Shown: in pieces, positions 26,801 through 36,860 of the stretch | Layout: each line of letters starts with the position of its first letter | Numbering within the stretch: the stretch's first letter is position 1 | Origin: Cyanophora paradoxa | Lineage: Eukaryota; Glaucocystophyceae; Cyanophorales; Cyanophoraceae | Reading direction: 5' to 3' | Length of the DNA stretch: 64,000 nucleotides | Assembly: GCA_004431415.1 (NCBI GenBank) | Contig: QPMI01000106.1 | Coordinates: forward strand, 124,001-188,000 | Notes under the pieces: generated by a model | The model's database searches: none | What the model was told of the DNA's origin: nothing | The model's input: only the letters and a program-made list of their open reading frames with translations | Program-made: the position numbers and the translations under genes

Positions 26801-28800
26801 CCGGCGCCAGATTGTAGGCATCGATGTAGGTGTATATATCCAACTCGAAGGCAGTACTCATCAGAGATCGGTCGCTGAGACGGCAGAGCCGCAGTCTTGG
26901 AATCACACGGGTCTTTGTGTCGTATAAACCCAGGTAAGAACCAAAGTATGCCACTCCTCTGCCGAAAGCGAGCGTATACGTATACCGCGAGTGTACCAAA
27001 AGTGTTATGAATTCGAAATCGTAGCTTATATTTACCGCTGCCAGAAAGTAAAATGCCTTAAATCCATGAGGTATGCCGTTCCCGAGTTCAGCAGGCCCGA
27101 AAAGGAACTCAGCGGTTCGGATTCGTCGGCCCCTGATGTCGGAGGAAGTCGTCACGAGTTGTTAAGTAGCTATAGTTATGTATATGCGCAGGCAGGCGCT
27201 TTGCACGGCAGACACACATATCGGGCAGTTCAATGTGGAGCTCGTGTTGAATGGTACGCCAAGTCGACGCTTCAGATCTGCGTCCACCGCTTCTATCTCA
27301 GGAAATGATAGGCCTGACGTCTCGGCTCTTCGCCTCACAGCTCCGAACACGTTCGCCTGCAAAACGACGGTGATGCATATGAGGAACAATATATATAAAC
27401 AAATTAATTACAAAAAAGACAGCAAATTCGGACATGGAACAAAAACGCTCGCGATTCAGTGGGACGGGTGTCGATTGCGAATAGATGGTCAATTATCCAT
27501 CGCCATTTCAACCTGCGTGGCCATGGAAACGTGTCATTTGCATGCGTGCAAGCTAGTTCAAGCTTTGATGAACAATATTTAATCACCTTGAGAAGTCTGC
27601 TTTCGAATTGCTGAAGCCAACTGTCTCGAGCTCTTTCCAGTCATCCCTCTTTACGGCAAGCCAATGGCCGACTCGAGACGTTTGCAGATACGTGTTTAGA
27701 GCGAACATAGGCTCCGTCCACCTACCGATCCTTATGGTTAGAGAATATCCGATGCTCCTCGGTGCGAGTACATTGAAATTGGAATTAGTGCACACCTGGC
27801 ATCTGTCTTATTGTTCGACACGAACTGGTACGGATCTTGCGAACAAGTAGTACAACCAGAGCCACACATGTCAGCACATTTGCAATCTGAGAACGCACTC
27901 GAATTAGAATACGCGGACAGTATTCTTTGCCAAGTTGAATCCAATGAAATGCCACTGCTCACTGAAAGCGAGGTGTGGCCACATCAGTGCGTTCCAGTGT
28001 CTGCAGTCGACTGGAGGGTCGAGAGCACTTGAATCGAAAAGCGGCACAAACGAGCAGAGGTTTTCGCATCCGGATCCATCGATATCGAACGAGTCAGCAG
28101 CATACAGCTTGAATCCAGGTACCGAGCCCGCGGTGCCTGTTCCTCCCGAGTACGTATACGCCCCGGCTCCAGCGAACCCTTGGAGATGAATGGACACCGC
28201 TTGAGGGGCCCCGGTGGCGTCCTTTAGGGCCCAGTTGGTGGCCATGGATGTAGAGCGGCTTTCGAAGTCCTCGTACGCGTAGGCGTTTCGATCATCGAAG
28301 TCCTGCAGCAGGCCACGGGGCAATTATATATAATTAGACTGGCCTCATTGCTCTTGATCAGCGCAACACATGATTCACCCGGCCAGGGAACGGCGTGAAC
28401 GAAGTGAACGAGAAGTCGGTCGGCGAAAACGTTCCGTCGCGAATCTGCGCATGAACGCGATGAGACATGTTCAGGCGCACTTTGTCGCGCATATATATAT
28501 TGATGCGGGACGTACTCCATCGAGGTCCGAGAGAACGACCGTATTAAGGCACATGCCCGTGTCGAGCTCCCACTCGCACAGGGCCAACTTGCCCGATCCG
28601 GAGCGGCCAAGGACCGCGAGGCGGGGCGACATGCCGACGATGCTCTCCGACCCCAGCAGCGAGAGCGGGGCCACGAACACGATCTCCCGGAACGCTTCTT
28701 GCAGCTCGACGCTGGCGGATCGGGCGCCATTGGAATTGGCAGCCGCTGCGCGCGCACTCGTGACCATAAGCTTCATGTACACGTCCACATGTACATGTAC
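17854..28800 (-). CDS. Large Cys-repeat (ephrin-receptor-like) membrane protein
   Basis: Many small exons, read from high to low coordinates. A probable first exon near 28,790-28,480 includes SVELQEAFREIVFVAPLSLL. The ectodomain exons are not Cys-repeats: DFESRSTSMATNWALKD (~28,250), CKCADMCGSGCTTCSQD (~27,860), ELGNGIPHGFKAFYFLAAVN (~27,060), FFPEDPPDGPSAVYKHAIFV (~26,450) and VSDKYGWDPNYSTETEDG (~25,900). From ~24,600 to ~20,600 come about ten repeats of the GCC2/GCC3 (ephrin-receptor-like) kind, such as CRAGFYAKDGTCVECP, CPAGTIAS, CPFGSYSSGGGAAACTPC and CPPNTYSEELGRGEACIPC. A transmembrane helix follows (VFMWIGVAAGIAVLLVGTCF, ~20,270-20,215), with further hydrophobic segments near 19,930 and 18,500 (AIQVVGLFIAAYLTF). 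The cytoplasmic tail is Ser/Ala-rich and ends at 17,854. It is probably a cell-surface protein; the ligand is unknown. The 3' end is duplicated at 36.2-36.9 kb. Confidence 0.75.
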
Positions 28801-28910
28801 ATGCATATGCCGCAGTGCATGCATATGCATATATATGCATGGCGCCCGCAATTGCAAGTGCGTGTACACATGCATATGCATATGCATGGATATGCATCGC
28901 GCGCGCGCGT
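28760..28910. repeat. Palindromic tgcatatgcatatatatgcat / acatgtacatgt tract
   Basis: A dense run of overlapping self-complementary hexamers (tgcata, atgcat, acatgt, tatata), ending in an alternating cgcgcgcgcgtgcgcg stretch with Z-DNA-type alternation. It sits at the upstream edge of the Cys-repeat gene. Confidence 0.7.
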
Positions 28911-29858
28911 GCGCGTCAACGTACTTGACGAATCCAGCTGGCAGGCTGACGAGTCCCAAGTAGAATAGTAGAAGCTGCACGAGTGCCGATACCTATCGGT
29001 CTGCGCCGCGGCCGCCGCTGCAGCTGGCAGCTGATAGAGGATGGCGACCAGGCTGATCGTAACGCCGAAACATACGTACACACACGCATGCATATGCGCG
29101 CGTGTATGCATCCTGTTGGATATACACCTATAACTACTGGAATACCCAGAGTTGCAGCTGCAGAGCTTCTGATCAGCGGCTGCCTGCACATGCATGCATA
29201 TGCGCAGCTACCGGCGCGGGTCGAGGGCGTCCGAATCTTGAAGGCACGGCAGGCTCCGGAGTCCGGACCTGGCCTCGACTAGCTCCGGTCCGCAGCCTGG
29301 CAGCCTTCAAGTTGGCCGCAGGCCCCGGGTCCGCAGCCACAGGCCAGGCCTAGGCTGGAGGGGCTTTGCGCGATTGCTGCAATTGCGCAACCGTTAAACT
29401 TGCAACTGCCGCGCGCACTGCAGCTGTGGCAGTGTCTGCAAGGCTGCAACCGCAATTGCCTGCGGTCGCAGGGGCCCGGGGCCCGGCCCGCCCGGGTGGC
29501 CTTTGCCGCAGCTGCCGCAGTGCAGTCACTGCAGTGGCGGACTCCCGGAGTCCGGAATCCACTGATTGTCAGTGATTGATCATGACTCATGAGTCATGAC
29601 TCATGAGTCCGATGGTCCACGTCCAGCCTGCAGCTGGTCCGACGGTCCAGGGCCCCAGGCCCCCAGCCGCTGAGCCTCCCGGCCCCCACGGGCCAGGCCC
29701 CCTCCAGGCTCCAGGCTCCACCGTGCCAGCCTCCAGGCCCTGAGGGTGGCAGGCTGGCAGCACTGGGCCGTGCCAGTGGCAGGGCCGCACAGTGCCGGCG
29801 CCCGCACTCAGTGACTACCGTAGTACTACACTGTACAGTACGGTCCGTACTACGTATA
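28911..29858. other. Intergenic, palindrome-rich, no gene
   Basis: GC-rich sequence with many short inverted repeats. At 29,581-29,610 the heptamer tgactca and its complement tgagtca are stacked so that the whole run reads the same on both strands. From 29,640 to 29,790 it is C/G-rich low complexity (ggcccc, ccaggcc). No coding exon is supported. Confidence 0.5.
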
Positions 29859-30172
29859 CTGTAAACGTAGAAATTTTCGTCGAGACTTAATTTCGACGAA
29901 ACCAAATCGTGACGAAAATATGGTTCGATACCGGTAGCATCATATATTCGTCAGCCCCAGGACTTCGCCATGGCCATACTAGCTATAGGCGGCCATAGAC
30001 GGGTCAGCCGTTAGTACCCCTCTCCATACAAATTTTCAGTTCAAGAGTTTCATAGATTCAAAGTACGAAATATTCGTCAAAGAAGTTGAAAGAACTGGTG
30101 CGCGGCGGGTCTGACGAATTTTGACGAAATAAAGAAGCTGTCATGTCGAAGCTTAAGATTCCTACGTTTTGA
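29859..30172 (+). mobile_element. TA-flanked MITE, copy 1
   Basis: Begins right after a TA dinucleotide with ctgtaaacgtag and ends with the degraded complement (cctacgtttt). Its body (ttcgtcgagacttaatttcg, then cagccgttagtacccctctc) is repeated in reverse orientation at 41,960-42,198. Short TIRs plus a TA target duplication are typical of Tc1/mariner-derived non-autonomous elements. It has no coding capacity. Its right end abuts the next TIR element. Confidence 0.85.
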
Positions 30173-30174
30173 CC

Positions 30175-30451
30175 ACTACCGTATAACACAATATTAATGC
30201 GCTCAATATTAATGCGTTTTTGGACCCAGACCCCTAGCTATAGTACGGCTAATAATGCGCCCCCAAATTAATGCGTTTTTACGCTTCGTCGGCTGCATTA
30301 GGGGGGTACTGAGGTCTACTGACACCAGTTTCTTATATTAGCAATCTGTTATTAATGCGCCCCCAAATTAATGCGTTTTGACGGCAGAAAACGCATTAAA
30401 TTGGGGGCGCATTAATATTATGCGCGCACTAATATTCTGTTATACGGTAGT
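30175..30451. mobile_element. TIR element with attaatgcg sub-repeats
   Basis: Left end actaccgtataaca and right end tgttatacggtagt are exact inverted complements. Imperfect complementarity continues inward (aatattaatgcgc / gcgcactaatatt). Inside, the block attaatgcgcccccaaatta recurs at 30,250-30,270 and 30,350-30,370 and inverted at 30,395-30,415. About 277 bp, non-coding. No clear target duplication is seen because it adjoins the first MITE. Confidence 0.75.
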
Positions 30452-30838
30452 ACTACGGTACTAGTAGTAGTAGGCTAGTAGTAGCCTAGGCGCCGCCGCG
30501 CCGGCCGCGCCCATGCAGCGCCGGGCTGAGCCGGCGACCCGGGACGGGTACGCTGTACTGTCTGTACATGGCCGATTCGCAGAGTCCCATCGGCCGATTG
30601 AAGCTTGAAGACTGTTGAAGTTTAATTGAAGCCGATTGATCACATGATCATACCACCAATCAAATTCTCGATTCATGATTTTACCGCGCGGGTCCGCGCG
30701 CGGCTCGGAGGAATTATAAATTAATATATTAATCCGCCAGATCGATTTAGTCAGAAGACTAAAAAGAGTCACGTATACAAGATGAATCAATCAATCATGA
30801 AAAACAGAAAATGCTTATTACTAAAAGTTAATATGTTA
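30452..30838. other. Intergenic, no gene
   Basis: Holds a tagtagtag stretch at 30,468-30,485, AT-rich sequence and gatcatgatc-type palindromes; no exon is recognised. Confidence 0.45.
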
Positions 30839-30949
30839 ATTTCTCCCAGGCATTTTTTGTTTTTGGTGAATTACCGGCCACAGTCTCTAGACACCAGCAC
30901 TGCGGGGGCTGCCCAGGGGGCATAAAGACAAAAACATTTCTCCCAGGCA
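30839..30949 (-). mobile_element. 5'-truncated retroposon with 14-bp target duplication
   Basis: The 14-mer atttctcccaggca flanks the insert at 30,839-30,852 and 30,936-30,949. The 83-bp insert ends, on the minus strand, in an A-rich tail (caccaaaaacaaaaaa). Its body (accggccacagtctctagac through gggggctgcccaggggg) matches the larger element at 43.2 kb. A duplication of this length, an A-rich 3' tail and 5' truncation are marks of target-primed reverse transcription. Confidence 0.88.
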
Positions 30950-31017
30950 GTCCCATGACTCCCATCCGATGATCATCAGAGTCGTGATGATCAGACTCCC
31001 ATGCAGGTGTTGCAGTA

Positions 31018-31117
31018 GGCATATACCTTCCCAAGTCCCTGTAGCCCTGTACCCATATAGTCAGTCCACCTGTACCCCTAATACACCACCTTGCCAGCTA
31101 TCCAGCCTGGCAATACC
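31018..31117. repeat. ~100-bp direct repeat, left copy
   Basis: Runs from ttgcagtaggcatatacc to ccagcctggcaatac and matches 36,066-36,172 with a few indels. The pair brackets 5.1 kb containing a gag-like ORF, so it may be an LTR-like terminal repeat. The ends are not typical tg...ca and no target duplication was found. Confidence 0.75.
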
Positions 31118-32044
31118 CTCGCCGAGACTGTGCGTGAGCTCCGTGCTTGGCTTGCACACCAGTTGTGCCTGCTGGGCCGAGCCCGCACGAGTCCGGAGGT
31201 CTACGCGGTGATGCAACCGTGCGCGGCTCATCCAACCAGCTGGAGACTTCGAGGGGACCACAAGCATCAGCTCGCGACTCTGGAAGCGGCCCCGCACGCG
31301 GCCGTTTCGGTGGACGAAGGGCAACTTGGCTCTCGGGACCATCATCAGCCCGGCAAAAATTTTCGAGGCCAGCGAGCGAGCAATCAGCTCTCTAGCTATA
31401 GGGGACACTGCCCGGGCAGTGGGAGCCCGCGGGTCGCGCACCGCATCGCGGCCGCGATCTTCGTAAGCTCCAGGCAGCTACGTTTGGAAGAGGCTTGCGG
31501 GGGCGTTTCGGCCACCCCGTAGGTCCGCCTTTCGTCGTAGTAAAGAGACGTCGTCAGGGGTCGTTTCGGCTGCCCCGCGCGCACGCTCTCGAGCCTTCCG
31601 GCGGCCCAGCTTCCAGCCGGCGGTCGCCAGCCCAGCTCGACACCAGGCGTGCGCGCGCGTGTGGGACGACGCCCACGGGCCGTACGCAGTGCTCGGAGGA
31701 CTGGGGCGAGTGCGGAGCTCGACGGGCGGAGTGACGGCGGCGACTCTCGGAGGCGCGCTCACGACCTCGGCCAAGACCGCCACGACGCCCGCCTCAGCGC
31801 CGCGCATTCCACGGCCTTTCGAAGGGGGAGACTCTGCCAAAATTTTCGGCTCAGCTCGTCGCCAGCTCGCCAGCGATCAGCCAGCAGCCGCCCCGTACCA
31901 GCCCGCGGACAGCTGGCAGCGCCCGGCGGCCGCGAGCCCCGGCCTCATCCCCTCTCATCCCTTCTTTCTTTCCTTCATCTACTACCTCTCTACGATGTCG
32001 CGACACGGGCGGCCACCCCCGGTGACGACCGTCGGACGGCGGGC

Positions 32045-33719
32045 ATGTCTTCCATCGCGGCCATCACCCATCGACAGGCAGCTGAGCAGCAGACCTACAA
32101 CCAGCGGCTCCAGTACACGGAGGCACCCGTGCAGATGTCGGTCGGCAAGGGAACTATCGTCTGGTCGTGCGGCACGCCTCTGACGACGTCAAATGTCAAG
32201 CGGACGGTCAAGGAGTTCACGCGCGCCGCCCACACCAAGCCTTTCTTCCCCGGCGTCCCCTCGACTGCGGAGGAGCGGCGCCAGGCCAACTACACCCTCA
32301 TGGAGTTCTCTCAGCTGCTCGCGGAGAGAGATCGGGCGGACTTCGCGCAACACCTGTACCGGCAGGAGCAGCATGATGCGGCGACGGCGCCACTCGTGGA
32401 GGCCGTCAACGTGCAGGACCTGGTGCTGGCAGGCATCCCGCAGGCGGACATGCTACGGCGGACGCAGGAGCAGAACCGACTCGACGAACTGCGGCGGACG
32501 CTGGCGGCGGCGCAGCAGCGAGCACCCCAGCCTCCGCTACGTCACGTCGGAGACCTCACTCGTTGGCTCCACGCTCGCATCGACCCCGTCGACAAGGCCC
32601 GCATCACCAAGTACACGCGCGAGATGCACATGGGCATGCGCCCCGACCAACACTTCGAGCTGACGGTGGAGGCCATCGAGCTCAGTGGCAAGACCCCGAC
32701 CCCGGCAGTCGTCATGGCGTCGCTGGAGGAGGATCCTCCTCCGCCAGCAGCAGCACGCCGACGCCTGGGAGATGTTCGGCGCCGAGGCCCACCACCGGCG
32801 GAAGAACTTCGCGACGCTGGTCGACAAGGCCATGCCGCAGCTTCGGGATCTCTGCCGGCAGCTCGAAGCCGACATACCGGGCAACCTCGAGCTTCAAACC
32901 TCCTCCTTCCTTGCGAGCGCCCCGGTGATCTTCCAGCAGCCTCAGATCCTCAGCAGCAGCTGGGACGTCAACCTGGAGGAGGATGCAGCGCCGTCGGCAC
33001 CTGCAAAGGGCGTCCGCTTGACGTACGTCGAGGAGACGGCCGCGGGTGGCAGCACCGGCGATACGTCCGAGGCAACACCGCCAAAGCGACCCCGCCAGGA
33101 GCTGGCAGCAGTGCTCGGCGCAGCAGATATTAGCACCCAGCCTACGGCTGCCCCGACGCTCAACTTCATCGCGCAGATTGTGCAGGCCACGGTCACATGC
33201 CTCCACAACAGGCTCGTGCAGGACGCAGCAGCGTACGCCACCTCCATGCAGCCGCAGGGTGCCCCCGTCAACACCTCCGGGCCAATGAACGCCGCCGGCG
33301 CCGTTGACCTGTACTCCGACACCGAGAGCGACATCTACCAGCCCAACAGTGCCACCGCCCAGCAGAGCTCAAGCTCGAGTCTCCCGCTGGCCCTCTACCC
33401 CCCGCCCCCTCAGTCTCTTCCATACCCGCTGCCAGTCGGCCCCCCTCAGCCCCCGTTCGAATTCGCGCTGCCGTCGCCGTACACCTCGATGCCGGCCGGC
33501 CTCCCCCAGCCCCCAGCGCCACCGGCTGCAGCTGCAGCATGGCCGGCCCCGCCCCTCTGCTGGCGCTGTCAGGCCCTCTTCCAGCTGCAGTGGCCTTACA
33601 TGCATCGCGAGGATGACTACACTCAGTGTGCGGCGGCCTGCGCCTTGGCGGGCCTCCCGTTGCCTCTTGGAGCGCCGGCGCTCCCGCCCAACTGGCGGGC
33701 GCGGCTCGGCCTCTTCTGA
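32045..33719 (+). pseudogene. Gag-like ORF of the 31.0-36.2 kb element, with one frameshift
   Basis: Two overlapping open frames look like one protein. The first (from Met 32,045 or upstream) reads MSSIAAITHRQAAEQQTYNQ ... ELTVEAIELSGKTPTPAVVM and ASLEED near 32,733. The second picks up one base on as ILLRQQQHADAWEMFGAEAH and runs to the stop at 33,717-33,719. Together they make about 560 residues: a helical charged N-terminal half, a Pro/Ala/Ser-rich middle, and a Cys/His cluster near the end (CWRC, then H, then CAAAC) that could bind zinc. The helical half, Pro-rich region and C-terminal Cys cluster resemble a Gag-type or ORF1 protein, but no family is identified. No reverse transcriptase, integrase or transposase was found beside it. 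The shift at ~32,735 could be decay, a sequencing indel or programmed. Confidence 0.5.
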
Positions 33720-35450
33720 GCATGTCCTTCGGCCCAGTGGCCTCGGGGGCGCCGGCCGGGAGGCGGCGCCCATGCCCCCCAGGGGCTCCCTTTCCCTACC
33801 CATCCCCAATTTCTCTCCCCTCACCTGCCTCCTACCCCCTACCCTTCCTCACTCTCCCTACCCGTACCCTGGCGCGGGGCTCACCTGAGCGCCCCAATCC
33901 GACTGCCCTGATCACGTACCCCCCTCCGCTTGACTGCCTGCTACCCCTTTTTCTCGCTTTCCCTACCCCGGCTCCCACCCACTCCCCGCGTACCCCTCTG
34001 GATCCCCCCCCCCCCTGCTGCCGGTGGCCGTGGCCCACCCCGTACCCCAACGACGGGCTCATCTGAGCACCCTGATCCCCTTCCCCGCGTACCCCCCTCT
34101 GGATCCTCTCCCGGGGACCGCCCCTCGCCACTCCTCTACCCCCCCACCCACCCCCCCCGCCGGCGCCCCCTCGGTGGCGGCAGCGGCGGACTGCCACGGC
34201 CGACTGCGACGCTGCGCATGCGGCTGGGAGAGGGAGAGGACACGTCAACAAGATCCCAATCGCTGGGAAGCATATTTACTGGCTCCCCACGTTGCCCTAT
34301 TCTCGGCTGACCGGTTTTTGTCGGCGAGATGTCGACGTCGATGATCACCCCCGTTGATGCTGGCGGCACGACGCCCGGGCGGTGGCCCCCGATCGCAAGC
34401 CCGACGAGCCTCTGGGGGGCCGGCGGCAGACGCGCCCGAGGCTGGCTCCGGATCCGCCCCCCGAGGCATGCGGCAGCACTCCGTCGAGATGATTTCGAAT
34501 GAGGTGAGCCACGGCAGGCCCACCCGGCTCGTGCGCTTAAGAACGGCCACCGTGGCCATGCAAGCCATAGCGGCACCAAAAGCCATCGCGGCACGCAAGC
34601 CATGGCGGCAAAGTCACAGCGACTTGAGAGCCATAGCGGCTGAAAGCCATCGCGGCTTAAATTTTCCTGGCGAGGCCACCCGCCCCAGACGACCTTTCCG
34701 GCGAGGCATAGCGCCCCGGTGGATCCCAGGGTTGTTTTCGCAACGCAACGCTCGCGGGGGCAGTTTTCGCGCGCGACGCCTTGCCATGCCGCCCCGCCAC
34801 GCTAGCGCTGCGCCGCCACGCTGCGCCGCCGCGCTGCGCCGTCCCGCTGCGCCGCCCCACCCGCTGGCCCGCTCCGCTCTGCGCTGGTTCTACCCTCATT
34901 TTACAAGAACTCTTCCCCCCTTTTCGAGTTTCTTAAAAACGCTAATTAATTATATTATAAGCTCCTAGGGCCCAGCCCACCTCTTTTTCACATGCCATCC
35001 CGTGACAGCTTTTCTCAGCTGCTGTTTCACGGTTTGCCTCGTCACGGGCGGCATGTGAGAGGGGTGCTGGCTGGCCTCGGGGTACTGGCTGGCCTTGGGG
35101 CCTGGCCGGTCGCCCTCCATCTGGGCTTGCTGCCCCCCCCCCCCCCCCCCCCACCTCATCTTCCCCACGGCCCCAGCTCCCCCGGCGGCGATGCCGGCCC
35201 TCCCCCGGACCTCCTCCCCCTCGGTGGCGGCAACATGTACACCGCCGACGTTCCATTGTCTCGCTTGCGACGGCACGGCGGGGTTTTTGCCCGGTTTTTT
35301 CCCCTGACCGTTACCGACCCTCGAGGGCATTCATCTGGCCCCGGGCGGCTTCTTCTTGCTCGCCCTCGATGGCAGTCCGTACGCTTCTTCTCGGACCTCT
35401 TTTTGGCTTCCGGCTTTACTTTCGATCTAGTGTGCGAGGACGCGCACTCG
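33720..35450. other. C-rich, non-coding interior of the repeat unit
   Basis: Pyrimidine tracts with repeated tacccc and ctggatcc words (33,800-34,160), then a degenerate agccatagcggc / agccatcgcggc repeat (34,565-34,660) and a C19-like run at 35,132-35,151. No exon is supported. Confidence 0.5.
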
Positions 35451-36065
35451 TGAAATAGTAACATGTTGCAGCTCGCAGCTAGATATATATGGCCACGCGT
35501 CCTTTGTATTCTCCAGCTCCTATACTTATAGTCAGACCCCTTCTCGATCCATAGCACGTCGGATGCTCGTACGCCCACATTTATATATGTACTCCCGCAT
35601 TCATGTTGTACGCCCGCATACACGTTGGACCCATAGGATTGATATATTACACGTTGGATCTTGCCTGTAGTAGTCTAGTTGGTATCATATCTTTCGAGTT
35701 TCGTTTTCGAGGCCGCCCGGTCGGTGAGCGCGTAGGCTAAATAGGCGCTCTGGCTTGAGGTTGGGACCTCAGTTCTTCTTCATCGTACACCGCTCTTAGC
35801 TTAGCACACCGCGAGCCTCTCGTCTCGTGAAATAGTAACATCCCCTCGGCCAGCCACGAGCCTCCCGTCTCGTGAAATAGTAACATCCCCTCGGCCAGCC
35901 ACGAGCCTCCCGTCTCGTGAAATAGTAACATCCCCTGTACGCCCTTTGACTTCTCTCAGAGTTTCTCAGTCTCTTTCGCAATTCCTCAGCTTTTTGATTC
36001 CTTTAATTTCATATATTTATCCTAGTTCAGTGCGCGAGGACGCGCACTCGTGAAATAGTAACATA
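35451..36065. repeat. 45-bp tandem repeat and copies of ctcgtgaaatagtaacat
   Basis: Three units of 45 bp start at 35,828, 35,873 and 35,918 (tgaaatagtaacatcccctc...). The same tgaaatagtaacat core also sits at 35,451 and 36,051, each preceded by gcgaggacgcgcactcg and exactly 600 bp apart. The 45-bp units keep one minus-strand frame open (MLLFHETGGSWLAEG), but that may be chance because 45 is a multiple of 3. Confidence 0.85.
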
Positions 36066-36172
36066 TTGCAGTAGGCATATACCTTCCAAGTCCCTGTAGC
36101 CCTGTACCCCTGTACCTCAGTCCACCTGTACCCCTAATACACCACCTTGCCAGCTATCTAGCCTGGCAATAC
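36066..36172. repeat. ~105-bp direct repeat, right copy
   Basis: Counterpart of 31,018-31,117. Its last base (ggcaatac) is followed directly by the start of the duplicated 3' end of the Cys-repeat gene. Confidence 0.75.
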
Positions 36173-36860
36173 GAGGCCGCAGCTGGCCACGGCAGGGTGT
36201 GGTTCGGACTGCGCTCCGGCAAGCGAGAGATGTCGACGCTCTGGAGGTAGTGCTTCGAATTCGCGGCCAGCGATCCGATCGCAATCTGGGTCGCCGGCGG
36301 CGGCGCCTCCTTCGCACTTGAGCTCGCGTTATTCAGCCGCGGCGGCTCGCGATCGCTGGCGCTTGCGCGCGCGTACGCCGGCCTCCCGCTTTGCTCCCGA
36401 GGAGTCGTCCCGCGTATACGCGCTGCAGCTGCAGCTGGCTTGATGGTATGTTCTTCGCCCCAGGAATTGCGATCGCCGTCTTCGTCCCCATAGGCATCGG
36501 GCCGCCGGTCATTTGCCGCATGCGCAGTCGATGCATGCAGTCGACCGCTGGTTCGAGTTATAAGCCCGATTTTAAATGAAAAGAAGCTTTTTCAAATTTA
36601 GGGCTTACGTTGAGCACGAGGCGGTGGAACGTCGACGTCAGATAGGCCGCGATGAAAAGCCCGACGACCTGAATGGCGCCCTGTGCATGATCATAAAGTC
36701 CATATCAGATGTCGACCAAGCGAACATGTGCATAGCAGAGAAAGCAAGTCTGCAAAATTAACGCGCATGCGCACCTGAGCAAGAGAAATGGCGTCCGCGA
36801 TTGCGTCGAGTACCGTTGTGCGCGTGATGCGATCCACCAGCAAATACACCTGCGCATTTT
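36173..36860 (-). pseudogene. Truncated duplicate of the Cys-repeat gene 3' end
   Basis: Near-identical to 18,012-18,700: the end of the coding tail, the AIQVVGLFIAAYLTF-type exon and the VDRITRTTVLDAIADAIS exon with their introns. Differences include shorter cagctg and tacgta repeats and a replaced stretch near 36,590. All ectodomain exons and the final part of the parental tail are missing, so it should not encode a working protein. Confidence 0.85.

Noticed and set aside
35737-35981. Minus-strand frame with MLLFHETGGSWLAEG repeated
   Set aside because: A 45-bp tandem repeat is a multiple of 3, so an open frame is expected by chance; no start context or neighbouring exon.
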